Assembly: GCF_006438825.1 (NCBI RefSeq)
Contig: NZ_RCZP01000007.1
Location: forward strand, 62,001-126,000
Direction: 5' to 3'
Length of the DNA stretch: 64,000 nt
Origin: Muricoccus nepalensis
GTDB taxonomy: Bacteria; Pseudomonadota; Alphaproteobacteria; Acetobacterales; Acetobacteraceae
The notes beneath the pieces are model-generated. The model saw only the letters and a program-made list of their open reading frames with translations, searched no databases and was not told the origin of the DNA. Of the stretch, positions 54,070-62,403 are shown piece by piece. Every line of letters begins with the position of its first letter. Position 1 is the stretch's first letter. The translations under genes were made by a program, and so were the position numbers.

Positions 54070-54831
54070 CTACAACTTCCGCTGCAGCGCCGCGACGTAG
54101 CTGCGGTTGTGGGTCGGCGTCAGCCAGACCTCGTTCAGCGTGACGGCGGGCGGCAGGGTCGCCACGTAGAGGATCAGGTCCGCGCAGTGCCCGGGCTGCA
54201 GCATGCGGTCCCGGTCCTCCTGGCTCAGCGGGTTGGGCCGCTTCGCCAGGATCTCGGTGTTCACCTCGCCGGGGCAGAAGGCGGTGCTGCGGATGTTGTT
54301 GACGCCTTCCTCCATGTTGAGGCTGTGGCTCATGGCGACGACGCCGTGCTTCGCGGCCTGGTAGCCGGGGCCGCTCATCACGCCGAGGTTGCGTCCCGCC
54401 ATCGACGCCGTGTGGATCATGACGCCGCCGCCCTGGGCGCGCATGATCGGCAGCACCGCGCGCGCGACGTAGAAGGCGGAGGAGAGGTTGCCCTGGACGA
54501 GCCCGTCGATCCCCTCGGGGGTGAGGTCCGCCCAGCGCCGCGCCGTCACGTTCAACCCGGCGTTGCTGACCAGCACGTCGAGCCGCCCAAAGGTTCCGCC
54601 GATCCAGTCCGCCACGCGCTGCACCTCGGCCGATGCCGTGAGGTCGGCGGGCTGGACCTCGGCGCGCCCGCCCTTGCCGCGGAGGCGCGCCGCCACCCCC
54701 TCCAGCCGGTCCTGGCGGCGCCCGGTCAGCACCACCGTCGCGCCCTCCGCGCCGAAGCGGTCTGCCACGGCCTCGCCGATGCCGCTGCCGGCGCCGGTGA
54801 CCCACGCTATCTTTCCCTCGAGCCGGCCCAT
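54070..54831 (-). CDS. SDR family NAD(P)-dependent oxidoreductase
   Basis: A 253-residue classical short-chain dehydrogenase. TGAGSGIGEAVAD (about residues 12-24) binds the cofactor and VLTGRRQDRL after strand 2 suggests NADP preference. LVSNAGLN is the NAG motif. The catalytic residues are S in IHTASMAG and Y/K in GYQAAKHG. The gene is in the same orientation as the racemase-like gene 51 bp upstream and the ABC operon 209 bp downstream. It probably oxidises a hydroxyl of the transported compound. Confidence 0.87.
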   Translation of the reverse strand: MGRLEGKIAWVTGAGSGIGEAVADRFGAEGATVVLTGRRQDRLEGVAARLRGKGGRAEVQPADLTASAEVQRVADWIGGTFGRLDVLVSNAGLNVTARRWADLTPEGIDGLVQGNLSSAFYVARAVLPIMRAQGGGVMIHTASMAGRNLGVMSGPGYQAAKHGVVAMSHSLNMEEGVNNIRSTAFCPGEVNTEILAKRPNPLSQEDRDRMLQPGHCADLILYVATLPPAVTLNEVWLTPTHNRSYVAALQRKL

Positions 54832-54882
54832 CGATCCCCTCCCTTGGTGCAGCCCGACGCTACCGCGGCCGCGGGTCGCGGG

Positions 54883-55560
54883 CTATGCGGGCGCCGCGTC
54901 GCGCGGCGCCGCCTTCAGCGCGGCGTCGAGAGCGCGCATCAGCAGGGGCGGGCTGGCCAGCACGGGGACGGCAAGCTCGTCGTCCAGGGCCGGCTGCAGA
55001 TGCGCGAGCGAGGCCTGGGCGAGCACCAGGACGTCGCAGCCGCGCGCCAGAACCGACGCGGCGTCGCGCACGATCGCGTCGTGGCCCGCCCGGTCGCCCG
55101 CCATGAGGGCGGCGTAGGCGTCGGGCTTCACCACCGGCTCGATGGCAACCGTCCGCCCCTGCTCCGCCGCGTGCGCGCGCAGCAGGGCGCTGCTCGGCTC
55201 GACGGTGCTGGACGCGGTGCAGAGCAGCCCGATCCGCCTGCCGCGGCGGACGGCCTCCGCCGCCATCGGGTCGTCGATCTTGAGAACCGGCTGCTGGACC
55301 AGGCGCCGGGCAACGTCGACCGCCGGCGAGGTCGAGGAGCAGGTCACCACGACGAGGTCGGCCCCGGCCTCGGCCGCCAGCACGATCTGCGCGACGACGC
55401 GGCGATGCACCAGGGCCGTCGGCGCGCCCCGCAGGAGGTCCTGCAGAAGGCTCTCGTTGAGGATGTGGAAGGCGTCCACCCCCGGATGGGCGGCGCGCAT
55501 CCTCTCGCGGAAATGGTCGACCAGGAAGCCGACGGTGTGCACGAAGCCGACCCGTTTCAT
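54883..55560 (-). CDS. Asp/Glu/hydantoin racemase-like protein with one catalytic cysteine
   Basis: A 225-residue protein of the Asp/Glu racemase fold. The first-half active site is VVTCSSTSPAVDVARRL (about residues 77-93) with its cysteine. The equivalent second-half site reads VLVLAQASLAHLQP, with Gln where the second cysteine of true racemases would be. One-cysteine members include arylmalonate decarboxylase and isomerases, so a decarboxylase or isomerase role is as likely as racemisation. It starts divergently from the aldolase gene, sharing a promoter region with the TTCC-N6-GGAAAAT element. Confidence 0.78.
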   Translation of the reverse strand: MKRVGFVHTVGFLVDHFRERMRAAHPGVDAFHILNESLLQDLLRGAPTALVHRRVVAQIVLAAEAGADLVVVTCSSTSPAVDVARRLVQQPVLKIDDPMAAEAVRRGRRIGLLCTASSTVEPSSALLRAHAAEQGRTVAIEPVVKPDAYAALMAGDRAGHDAIVRDAASVLARGCDVLVLAQASLAHLQPALDDELAVPVLASPPLLMRALDAALKAAPRDAAPA

Positions 55561-55596
55561 GGCCTTGCCCCTCCCGATGAATAATTCATTCCATTC

Positions 55597-55613
55597 TTCC
55601 GTATTTGGAAAAT
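55597..55613. promoter_or_regulatory. Candidate RpiR operator (TTCC-N6-GGAAAAT)
   Basis: TTCC-GTATTT-GGAAAAT lies in the 89 bp gap between the divergent racemase-like and aldolase genes, in an AT-rich island (55581-55613). The same half-sites with the same 6 bp spacing occur at 60491-60507 before the RpiR gene, and nothing else in the gaps I compared matches as well. A further TTCC at 55589-55592 could be an extra half-site. Confidence 0.5.
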
Positions 55614-55649
55614 AGGCGCCATAAGGGTCCTGCCGGAACGGGGGGAAGG

Positions 55650-56681
55650 ATGCAGATTTCCGCAGGCAAGCTCTGGTCGCTCCGCCGGCTGTCGGACGCG
55701 CGGGGCTTCTTCACCATGATCGCGGTGGACCAGCGCCCCGGCGTGGAGCAGCTCGTCGCCGAGCGCCACGGCTCCCCTGACTGGGAGGAGATCGGACGGA
55801 TCAAGCGCCTGCTCATTGAGGAGCTCTCGCCCTTCGCCTCGGCCATGCTGCTCGACCCGCAATACGCCTTTCCTTACGCCCACCTCGCCGTGGACCCGGC
55901 GCGGGGGCTGCTGATCACCCTCGAGCAGTTCGCCTGCGAGGAAGGGCCGGGCGGGCGCAAGACGCTGGTCTACCCGGGCTGGTCCGTCGCCAAGATCAAG
56001 CGCCTGGGCGCGGACGGCGTGAAGCTCATGCTGTGGTACCGGCCGGACGCCGCGCCCGACGTGCTGGCGCACCAGCACGCGCTGGTCGAGCGGGTGGGGC
56101 GCGAGTGCCGGGAGCACGACATCGCCTTCCTGCTGGAGCCGCTCGTCTATCCCCTCGGCGGCAGCGCCGCGGGCGATTCCTACCACGAGGACGCCGGCAA
56201 GCGCCCGGAGATGGTGCTCGCCACCGTCGAGGAGTTCCGCAAGGAGCGCTACGGCATCGACATCTTCAAGCTCGAGACCCCCGTGGCCGCGGCGGTGATC
56301 GTGGACCCCGACGACGGCAGCGCCGAGGCGGCGCGCACGCAGGCGTGGTTCGACCGGATCGACGCGCTTCTCGACCGTCCCTGGGTGATGCTCTCGGCCG
56401 GCGCCGCGATGGAGCCCTTCCGCCGCATCCTCACCTACGCCTTCCGCGCCGGGGCCAGCGGCTACCTGGCGGGGCGGGCGATCTGGTGGCCGGCGGCGCT
56501 GGAATATCCGGACTGGGATGCCTTCCGCGCCCGCGTGCGCGAGCACGGCCTGCCCTATGTCTCCCTCGTCCAGTCGCTGCTCGCGCAGCACGGCCGGCCC
56601 TGGACGTCCAAGCCCGCCTTCGCCGGCGGGCTCGTGATGGAGGACGGCGGACCGGACTTCCTGCGGCACTACCAGGGCTGA
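55650..56681 (+). CDS. LacD/YihT-type class I aldolase
   Basis: A 343-residue TIM-barrel aldolase of the tagatose-1,6-bisphosphate (LacD)/sulfofructose-1-phosphate (YihT) aldolase family. The Schiff-base lysine is K207 in IDIFKLETPV. E163 (LLEPLVYP) and K125 (GVKLMLWY) match LacD active-site positions. The C-terminal phosphate site reads PWVMLSAGAA and AGASGYLAGRAIWW, closer to YihT. ATG 55650 follows GGGGGGAAGG; an ATG at 55605 overlaps the operator and is less likely. It is convergent with the PfkB kinase gene (13 bp overlap). It should split a phosphorylated ketose, identity unknown. Confidence 0.8.
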   Translation: MQISAGKLWSLRRLSDARGFFTMIAVDQRPGVEQLVAERHGSPDWEEIGRIKRLLIEELSPFASAMLLDPQYAFPYAHLAVDPARGLLITLEQFACEEGPGGRKTLVYPGWSVAKIKRLGADGVKLMLWYRPDAAPDVLAHQHALVERVGRECREHDIAFLLEPLVYPLGGSAAGDSYHEDAGKRPEMVLATVEEFRKERYGIDIFKLETPVAAAVIVDPDDGSAEAARTQAWFDRIDALLDRPWVMLSAGAAMEPFRRILTYAFRAGASGYLAGRAIWWPAALEYPDWDAFRARVREHGLPYVSLVQSLLAQHGRPWTSKPAFAGGLVMEDGGPDFLRHYQG

Positions 56682-57571
56682 GCCAGCAGCGCCTCGACCG
56701 CGGCGCGGGAGGGAACGCCCGCCCGCCCGCCGGGCCGGGTGCATTTCAGCGTCGCGCACGCGACCGCGAAGCGCGCTGCCCGCGCGAGGCCGGCGCCCTC
56801 GGCGAGCGCGAGCGCGTAGGCGCCGTGGAACACGTCCCCCGCTCCCAGCGTGTCCACGACGGCCAGGCGCGGCGGCGCGATCCGGCTCAGCGCGTCCCCC
56901 TCCAGCCAGAGGTAGCCCCCGGGTCCGATGGTGACGCCGAGGACGGCCCCCGGCAAGCGCCGGCGCAGGGCGCGCAGCCCGTCCTCGGGCGAGGTCTGGC
57001 CGGAATGGTGGCGCAGCGCGGGTTCCGAGAAGACCACGTGCCCCGCGCGCTCGATCAGCGCCGCGGCCTCCGGCAGGGGGCCGAGATCGGCGTCCAGCAC
57101 CGACGGCACGCCGTGCTCCCGCGCGAGCGCCAGCGCGCGCGCCGCGCCCAGGGGCCAGCCCATGTCCACGAGCACCGCGCCGCAGCCCACGAGGCGCGCG
57201 GGATCGAGCCAGGCGGGCTCGACCTGCAGCCCGCGGCCCGGGAAGTTCAGGATCAGCCGCTCCCCCGCGGGGTCGACGGCCACGGCGGACCAGGCGGACT
57301 GCGCGTCCTCCAGCACCGCCACCCCGGTCGCGTCCACGCCGTAGCGCTCGAGTTCCGCCCGGATCACCCGGCCCGTGTCGTCGGCGCCGACGCGCCCGAA
57401 CAGCCGCGCCGTGCCGCCGAGCGCCGCGATCGCGACGGAGGCGGTCGCGGCCGGCCCGCCGCCGGCCTCGGCGACCGCGCTGGCGTAGAGCTTCGTCGCC
57501 TGGGCGGGGAGGGACGGCACGGACAGGATCCGGTCGTGCACCGTCATCCCCACGCAGGCGACGAGGGCCAT
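56669..57571 (-). CDS. PfkB-family carbohydrate kinase
   Basis: A 300-residue ribokinase-fold sugar kinase. The N-terminal substrate region is AEAGGGPAATASVAIAALGG (about residues 35-54), and the catalytic/anion-hole signature is VVDTLGAGDVFHGAYALALAEG (about 236-257) with the base aspartate in GAGD. It lies last in the ABC operon (5 bp after the binding-protein stop on the minus strand) and abuts the aldolase gene. Kinase plus LacD-type aldolase is the standard pair for breaking down a ketose through its phosphate ester. Confidence 0.88.
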   Translation of the reverse strand: MALVACVGMTVHDRILSVPSLPAQATKLYASAVAEAGGGPAATASVAIAALGGTARLFGRVGADDTGRVIRAELERYGVDATGVAVLEDAQSAWSAVAVDPAGERLILNFPGRGLQVEPAWLDPARLVGCGAVLVDMGWPLGAARALALAREHGVPSVLDADLGPLPEAAALIERAGHVVFSEPALRHHSGQTSPEDGLRALRRRLPGAVLGVTIGPGGYLWLEGDALSRIAPPRLAVVDTLGAGDVFHGAYALALAEGAGLARAARFAVACATLKCTRPGGRAGVPSRAAVEALLAQPW

Positions 57572-57576
57572 GCGGG

Positions 57577-58371
57577 TCAGGCGTCGGCCAGCGGCAGCAG
57601 GTCCACGCCGGTGTAGCGCTTGAAGGCCTCGGCCAGGCGACCGTCCGCCTTGGCCTTGTCGATGAAGCCGTTCACGGCGCGCAGCAGGTCGTCGCTGCCG
57701 TGGCGCATGCCAATGCCGATCATCTGCGTGCCGAGGGAGAGCTTCTTCTCGTAGTTGCGGCCGGGCTGCAGGCGGTTGGTCTGGGCGGGGATGAGGAACC
57801 CGGTCGCCGTCGCCTCCACCTGGCGCGACATCAGCGCCTGGATGGTGCTCGCGTCGTTGTCGTAGCGCATCATGACGGCGCCGGGCGCGCGCTCCACCAC
57901 GATCGGGTCCTGGATGGCGCCGCGCACGACCGAGACGCGCTTGCCGCGCAGGTCTTCGAAGCTGCGGATGGCCGTGTCGCGCGGGGCCATGATGATGCTC
58001 TCCTGCGCGCAATAGGGCTTGGAGAAGAGGATCTGCTCGGCGCGCTGGGGCGTGATGGTCAGGGTGGCCATCACGAGGTCGGCCTTGCCCGTGAGGATGA
58101 ACGGGATGCGGTTCTGGCTGGTGACGGGCACCAGCTCCATCGGCACGCCGAGCTCCTGCGCGAGCATCCGCCCCACCGCGATGTCGTAGCCGTCCGGCTG
58201 CATGGCGGTGTCGAGCATGCCCCAGGGCGGGTTGTTCGTGTCCATCGCGATCAGGATTTTGCCGCGCCGGCGGATCTCGTCGGTGGTCACGGCGCCGGAC
58301 TGGGCACGGGCCGTGCCCGCCGCAAGGGGCAGCAGGGGCGCGAGGGCGAGAAGGCGGCGGCGGTCGATCAT
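57577..58371 (-). CDS. Polar amino acid-type ABC transporter binding protein (SBP family 3)
   Basis: A 264-residue periplasmic binding protein. A signal peptide runs to about residue 24 (LPLAAGTARAQ), then GKILIAMDTNNPPWGMLD, MQPDGYDIAVGRMLAQELGVPMELVPVT, and the hinge SVVRGAIQDPIVVERAP. Family 3 proteins bind amino acids, opines or amino-sugar conjugates. It lies between the ATPase gene (19 bp) and the kinase gene (5 bp) on one transcript. Its ligand is presumably the substrate of the kinase/aldolase pair. Confidence 0.88.
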   Translation of the reverse strand: MIDRRRLLALAPLLPLAAGTARAQSGAVTTDEIRRRGKILIAMDTNNPPWGMLDTAMQPDGYDIAVGRMLAQELGVPMELVPVTSQNRIPFILTGKADLVMATLTITPQRAEQILFSKPYCAQESIIMAPRDTAIRSFEDLRGKRVSVVRGAIQDPIVVERAPGAVMMRYDNDASTIQALMSRQVEATATGFLIPAQTNRLQPGRNYEKKLSLGTQMIGIGMRHGSDDLLRAVNGFIDKAKADGRLAEAFKRYTGVDLLPLADA

Positions 58372-58390
58372 GGTGTTCTCCCTTGGCTTC

Positions 58391-59128
<738 letters not shown>

Positions 59129-59761
59129 GCAGCCTCTTCTCCAGCCGGCGGCTGAGCAGGGTCAGGGGAAAGCAGAGGATGAAGTAGAGGGCGGCCGCGA
59201 CGAGGTAGACGCTGATCGGCTGGAAGGTGAGGTTGTTCACGAACTGCGAGGCCTGGGTCAGCTCCTGGAAGCCGATGATGGAGGCGAGGGACGTGTTCTT
59301 CACCACCTGCACCATGAAGCCGACCGTGGGCGGCGTAGCGATGCGCAGGGATTGCGGCACGATCACGTGGCGGAACTGCTCGGCGCGGCTGAAGCCGAGG
59401 GCGGCCGAGGCCTGCCACTGCCCCTGCGGCACCGCCTCGATCGCGCCGCGCCAGATCTCCCCAAAATAGGCGCCGGCGTAGCAGGAGAGCGCGACGGTGA
59501 CGGCGAAGTAGGCGTTCTGGCCATGGCCGGCCAGCGCCAGGCCGAAGAAGACGAGGAACAGCAGCATGAGCAGCGGCGTGCACTGGAAGAGGAGGATCCA
59601 GGCGCGGGCGACGCCGTTCGCCAGCCGGTGGCCGGACACCCGCATGAAGGCCAGCACGAGCCCGAGGGCGCCGCCGCCGGCATAGGCGATGAGCGACAGC
59701 GCGACGGTCCACTGCGTGGCCCGCAGCATGAAGAGGAACTCGGGCGTGCCGAAGCTCCGCA

Positions 59762-60433
59762 TCACGCCCTTCCCCGGCGGGAGAACCAGGCCTGCTCGAG
59801 CCAGGCGAAGAGAAGCTTCAGCGCGAAGGCGATGAGGAGGTAGATCAGCGTGACGATGATGTAGACCTCGAAGGGGCGGAAGGTCTCGGTCTCCAGCACG
59901 TGGCCCACCGCCGTCAGCTCCTCCGCCGACACCGTGGAGACGACGCTCGACCCCAGCATCACGAGCACGAACTGGCTGCCGAGCGCCGGCGCCGCGACGC
60001 GGAGCGCGGGGAAGAGGACGATGTGGCGGATGATGTCGGTGGTGGAGAAGGCCAGCGCCCGCGCGGCCTCGATCTGCCCGCGCGGCACGGCCATGATGCC
60101 CGAGCGGATGATCTCGGTGCTGTAGGCGGCGCAGTTGACGGACATGCCGATCAGCGCCGCCTCCACCGGGTCGAGCGCGATGCCGAGGGAGGGGAGGCCG
60201 AAGTAGATGAGGAAGAGCTGGATGAGGAAGGGCGTGTTGCGGATGCACTCCACGTAGGCGCCGATCGCGATCCCCGCCCCGCGCCCGCCGAAGCTGCGCA
60301 GCACGGCGAAGAGCGTGCCGAAGGCCAGCCCGGCCAGCATGGCGGCGAGGGAGAGCTGGACGGTGAGCCACGCGCCCTTCGCGAGCAGGTCGAGGCTCGC
60401 GAGCACGGCGCCGAACTGGAACGTGTAGCCCAT
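59762..60433 (-). CDS. Polar amino acid-type ABC permease (HisQ/GlnP family), first subunit
   Basis: A 223-residue permease with five hydrophobic segments. The docking loop reads ALAFSTTDIIRHIVLFPALRVAAPALG (about residues 120-146), and ECIRNTPFLIQLFLIYFGLPSLG is the typical start of the amino-acid permease core. It is the first gene of a five-gene operon (permease, permease, ATPase, binding protein, PfkB kinase) that is divergent from the RpiR gene. Confidence 0.88.
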   Translation of the reverse strand: MGYTFQFGAVLASLDLLAKGAWLTVQLSLAAMLAGLAFGTLFAVLRSFGGRGAGIAIGAYVECIRNTPFLIQLFLIYFGLPSLGIALDPVEAALIGMSVNCAAYSTEIIRSGIMAVPRGQIEAARALAFSTTDIIRHIVLFPALRVAAPALGSQFVLVMLGSSVVSTVSAEELTAVGHVLETETFRPFEVYIIVTLIYLLIAFALKLLFAWLEQAWFSRRGRA

Positions 60434-60459
60434 TCTTCCCGCGTTTCCTTCCCGATGGC

Positions 60460-60488
60460 ACGCTAGCGGTCTGAAGCGTGAATTTCAA
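60460..60488 (-). promoter_or_regulatory. Candidate promoter of the amino-acid-type ABC/kinase operon
   Basis: On the minus strand TTGAAA (60488-60483) is followed after 17 bp by TAGCGT (60465-60460), a good -35 with a weak -10. It is placed about 27 bp before the permease ATG at 60433. The inverted repeat at 60490-60505 touches its upstream edge, so a regulator bound there could control it directly. Confidence 0.4.
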
Positions 60489-60489
60489 C

Positions 60490-60518
60490 TTTCCAATCCT
60501 GGAAAATGTGTTCCAATC
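60490..60518. promoter_or_regulatory. Candidate RpiR operator with a repeated half-site
   Basis: TTTCCA-ATCC-TGGAAA (60490-60505) is a perfect inverted repeat. Within it TTCC-N6-GGAAAAT matches the element at 55597-55613. TTCCAATC occurs twice, at 60491-60498 and 60511-60518, exactly 20 bp apart, which suits two dimers on the same face of the helix. It lies between the divergent ABC operon and RpiR gene, immediately before the regulator's coding region. Confidence 0.55.
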
Positions 60519-60538
60519 TGCGCGGCCGGGGTGACGGG

Positions 60539-61363
60539 ATGACGGTGGACGCGGGGCGGGCAGGGCTGCTGGACGAGTTGCAGCGGCGCTACGCCGGGCT
60601 CAGCCCGCGCCTGCGGCAGGCGGCGCGCCACATCCTCGACCACCCGAATCAGGCGGCCCTGAGCACGGTGACGGCGCTGAGCGAGGCCGCCGGGGTGCAG
60701 CCCTCCGCCCTGATCCGCCTTGCCCAGGCCGTCGGCTTCTCCGGCTTCTCCGAGATGCAGAAGGTGCTCCGCTCCGCCCTGGCCGCGGCCTCGCCGAGCT
60801 ACGGGGAGCGGGTGCACCAGCTCCGCGCCGCCGGGGCGGAGAGCGGGGCGATGGGCCTGCTGCGGCAGGCCGGCGCGCTGAACCAGCTCTCCCTGCAGAA
60901 CCTGCTCGACACGGTGGACGCGGCGGCGCTGGACCGGGCGGTCGCGCTCCTCGCCCGGGCGCCGCTGGTGCACGTCGTCGGGCAGCGGCGCTCCCACCCC
61001 GTCGCGGGCTACATCGCCTACGGGCTCACCCGCTCGGGCCGGGCGGCGCGCCTCCTGGCCGGCGCCGCGGGCATGCTGCGGGACGAGGCGGAGACGATGC
61101 GGCCCGGCGACGCGCTCGTCGTCATCAGCCTGCACCCCTACTCGGCCGACGCGGTGGAGACGGCGGCCTGGGCGGCGGAGCACGGCGTCTCCGTGGTGGC
61201 CCTCTCCGACGGCCCGCTCAGCCCCCTTCTCGCCTCCGCCTCGGTGGCGCTCGACGTCCGGGACGCGGAGCTCTTCGGCTTCCGCTCCCTGGTGGCGCAG
61301 ATGTGCCTGGCGCAGGTTCTCGTCCTCGGCGTCCTCCAGGCGGGGACGCCCGGGCATGCGTGA
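60539..61363 (+). CDS. RpiR/MurR family transcriptional regulator
   Basis: A 274-residue regulator with an N-terminal HTH_6 domain (YAGLSPRLRQAARHILDHP, VQPSALIRLAQAVGFSGFSEMQKVL, about residues 17-82). A C-terminal SIS sugar-phosphate-binding domain follows (VHVVGQRRSHPVAGYIAYGL, GDALVVISLHPYSADAVETAAWA). ATG 60539 is preferred; an ATG at 60506 would start inside the predicted operator. RpiR proteins sense phosphorylated sugars, which fits the neighbouring kinase and aldolase. It is followed 36 bp later by a Bug receptor gene. Confidence 0.88.
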   Translation: MTVDAGRAGLLDELQRRYAGLSPRLRQAARHILDHPNQAALSTVTALSEAAGVQPSALIRLAQAVGFSGFSEMQKVLRSALAAASPSYGERVHQLRAAGAESGAMGLLRQAGALNQLSLQNLLDTVDAAALDRAVALLARAPLVHVVGQRRSHPVAGYIAYGLTRSGRAARLLAGAAGMLRDEAETMRPGDALVVISLHPYSADAVETAAWAAEHGVSVVALSDGPLSPLLASASVALDVRDAELFGFRSLVAQMCLAQVLVLGVLQAGTPGHA

Positions 61364-61399
61364 GGTGCCGGCCCGACGGATCGGACAAGGAGGTCCCCC

Positions 61400-62389
61400 A
61401 TGAACGCCCCTCGCCGCCGCGCGCTGGTGCTCTCGCTCGCCGCGCCCGCCCTCCTCCCCCGCCTGGCCAGGGCCCAGGCCGCCTGGGCGCCCGTCCGCCC
61501 GGTGCGCGTGATCGTGCCCTTCGCCGCCGGCGGGCCGACCGACATCATCGCCCGCCTGTTGCAGGAGCCGCTGGCGGCGGAGCTCGGCCAGCCCGTGGTC
61601 GTCGAGAACCGGCCGGGGGCGGGCGGCAACATCGGCATCCAGGTGGCGGCGCGCGCGGCGCCGGACGGGCACACGCTGCTGTTCTGCTCCTCCGCCTTCG
61701 CGGCGAACCCCGCCCTGCAGCCGGCCGACCGGCCCGCGACCTACGACCCGCTGCGCGACTTCGCCCCGATCACCGTCGCCGTCACCTCCCCCAACGCCAT
61801 CGTCGCGCACCCCGGCGCCGGCATCGCGACCCTGGCGGAGCTGGTGGCCCGCGCGCGGGCGGAGCCGGGGCGGCTCGACTACTCCAGCCCGGGCAGCGGC
61901 ACCGGCCCGCACCTGACGGCCGAGATGTTCCGCCGCGCGCTGGGGATCGAGCTCACCCACGTGCCCTTCAACGGCGGCGCGCCGGGAATCCAGGCGGTGC
62001 TCGGCGGCACGGTGCCGCTGGGCTTCTCGGCCATGCCGGCCGCGCAGGGGCCGATCCGCGGGGGCCTGCTGGTCGGGCTCGCCACCACCGGTCCCGTGCG
62101 CTGGCCGGACCTGCCGGGGATGCCGACGGTGGCCGAGGCCGTGCTGCCCGGCTTCGAGGCGGAGACCTGGCAGTCGCTCCTCGCCCCCGCCGGCACGCCC
62201 GCGGCCGCGACGGCGCGGATCGCGGCCGTGGTCGCCGCCGCGCTGGCCGGGCCCGCGGCCGGGCAGCGGCTGCGCGGCATCGGCTTCCGCCCCGTGGCGA
62301 GCACCCCCGCCGCCTTCGCCGCCCAGCTCGCGACCGAGGTGCCCGCGCTCGCGGCCCTGGTGCGCGAGGCCGGCATCCGCGCCGACTGA
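61400..62389 (+). CDS. Bug-family (TctC-like) periplasmic receptor
   Basis: A 329-residue Bug receptor: signal peptide ending LARAQ, then WAPVRPVRVIVPFAAGGPTDIIAR and VVENRPGAGGNIGIQVAA. AAGGAGG precedes the ATG by 7 bp. It lies just upstream of a D-tartrate-dehydratase-like gene (15 bp), so a dicarboxylic hydroxy acid is a reasonable ligand guess. The RpiR gene 36 bp upstream may be in the same transcript. Confidence 0.88.
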   Translation: MNAPRRRALVLSLAAPALLPRLARAQAAWAPVRPVRVIVPFAAGGPTDIIARLLQEPLAAELGQPVVVENRPGAGGNIGIQVAARAAPDGHTLLFCSSAFAANPALQPADRPATYDPLRDFAPITVAVTSPNAIVAHPGAGIATLAELVARARAEPGRLDYSSPGSGTGPHLTAEMFRRALGIELTHVPFNGGAPGIQAVLGGTVPLGFSAMPAAQGPIRGGLLVGLATTGPVRWPDLPGMPTVAEAVLPGFEAETWQSLLAPAGTPAAATARIAAVVAAALAGPAAGQRLRGIGFRPVASTPAAFAAQLATEVPALAALVREAGIRAD

Positions 62390-62403
62390 AGGAGACCCAG
62401 GCT

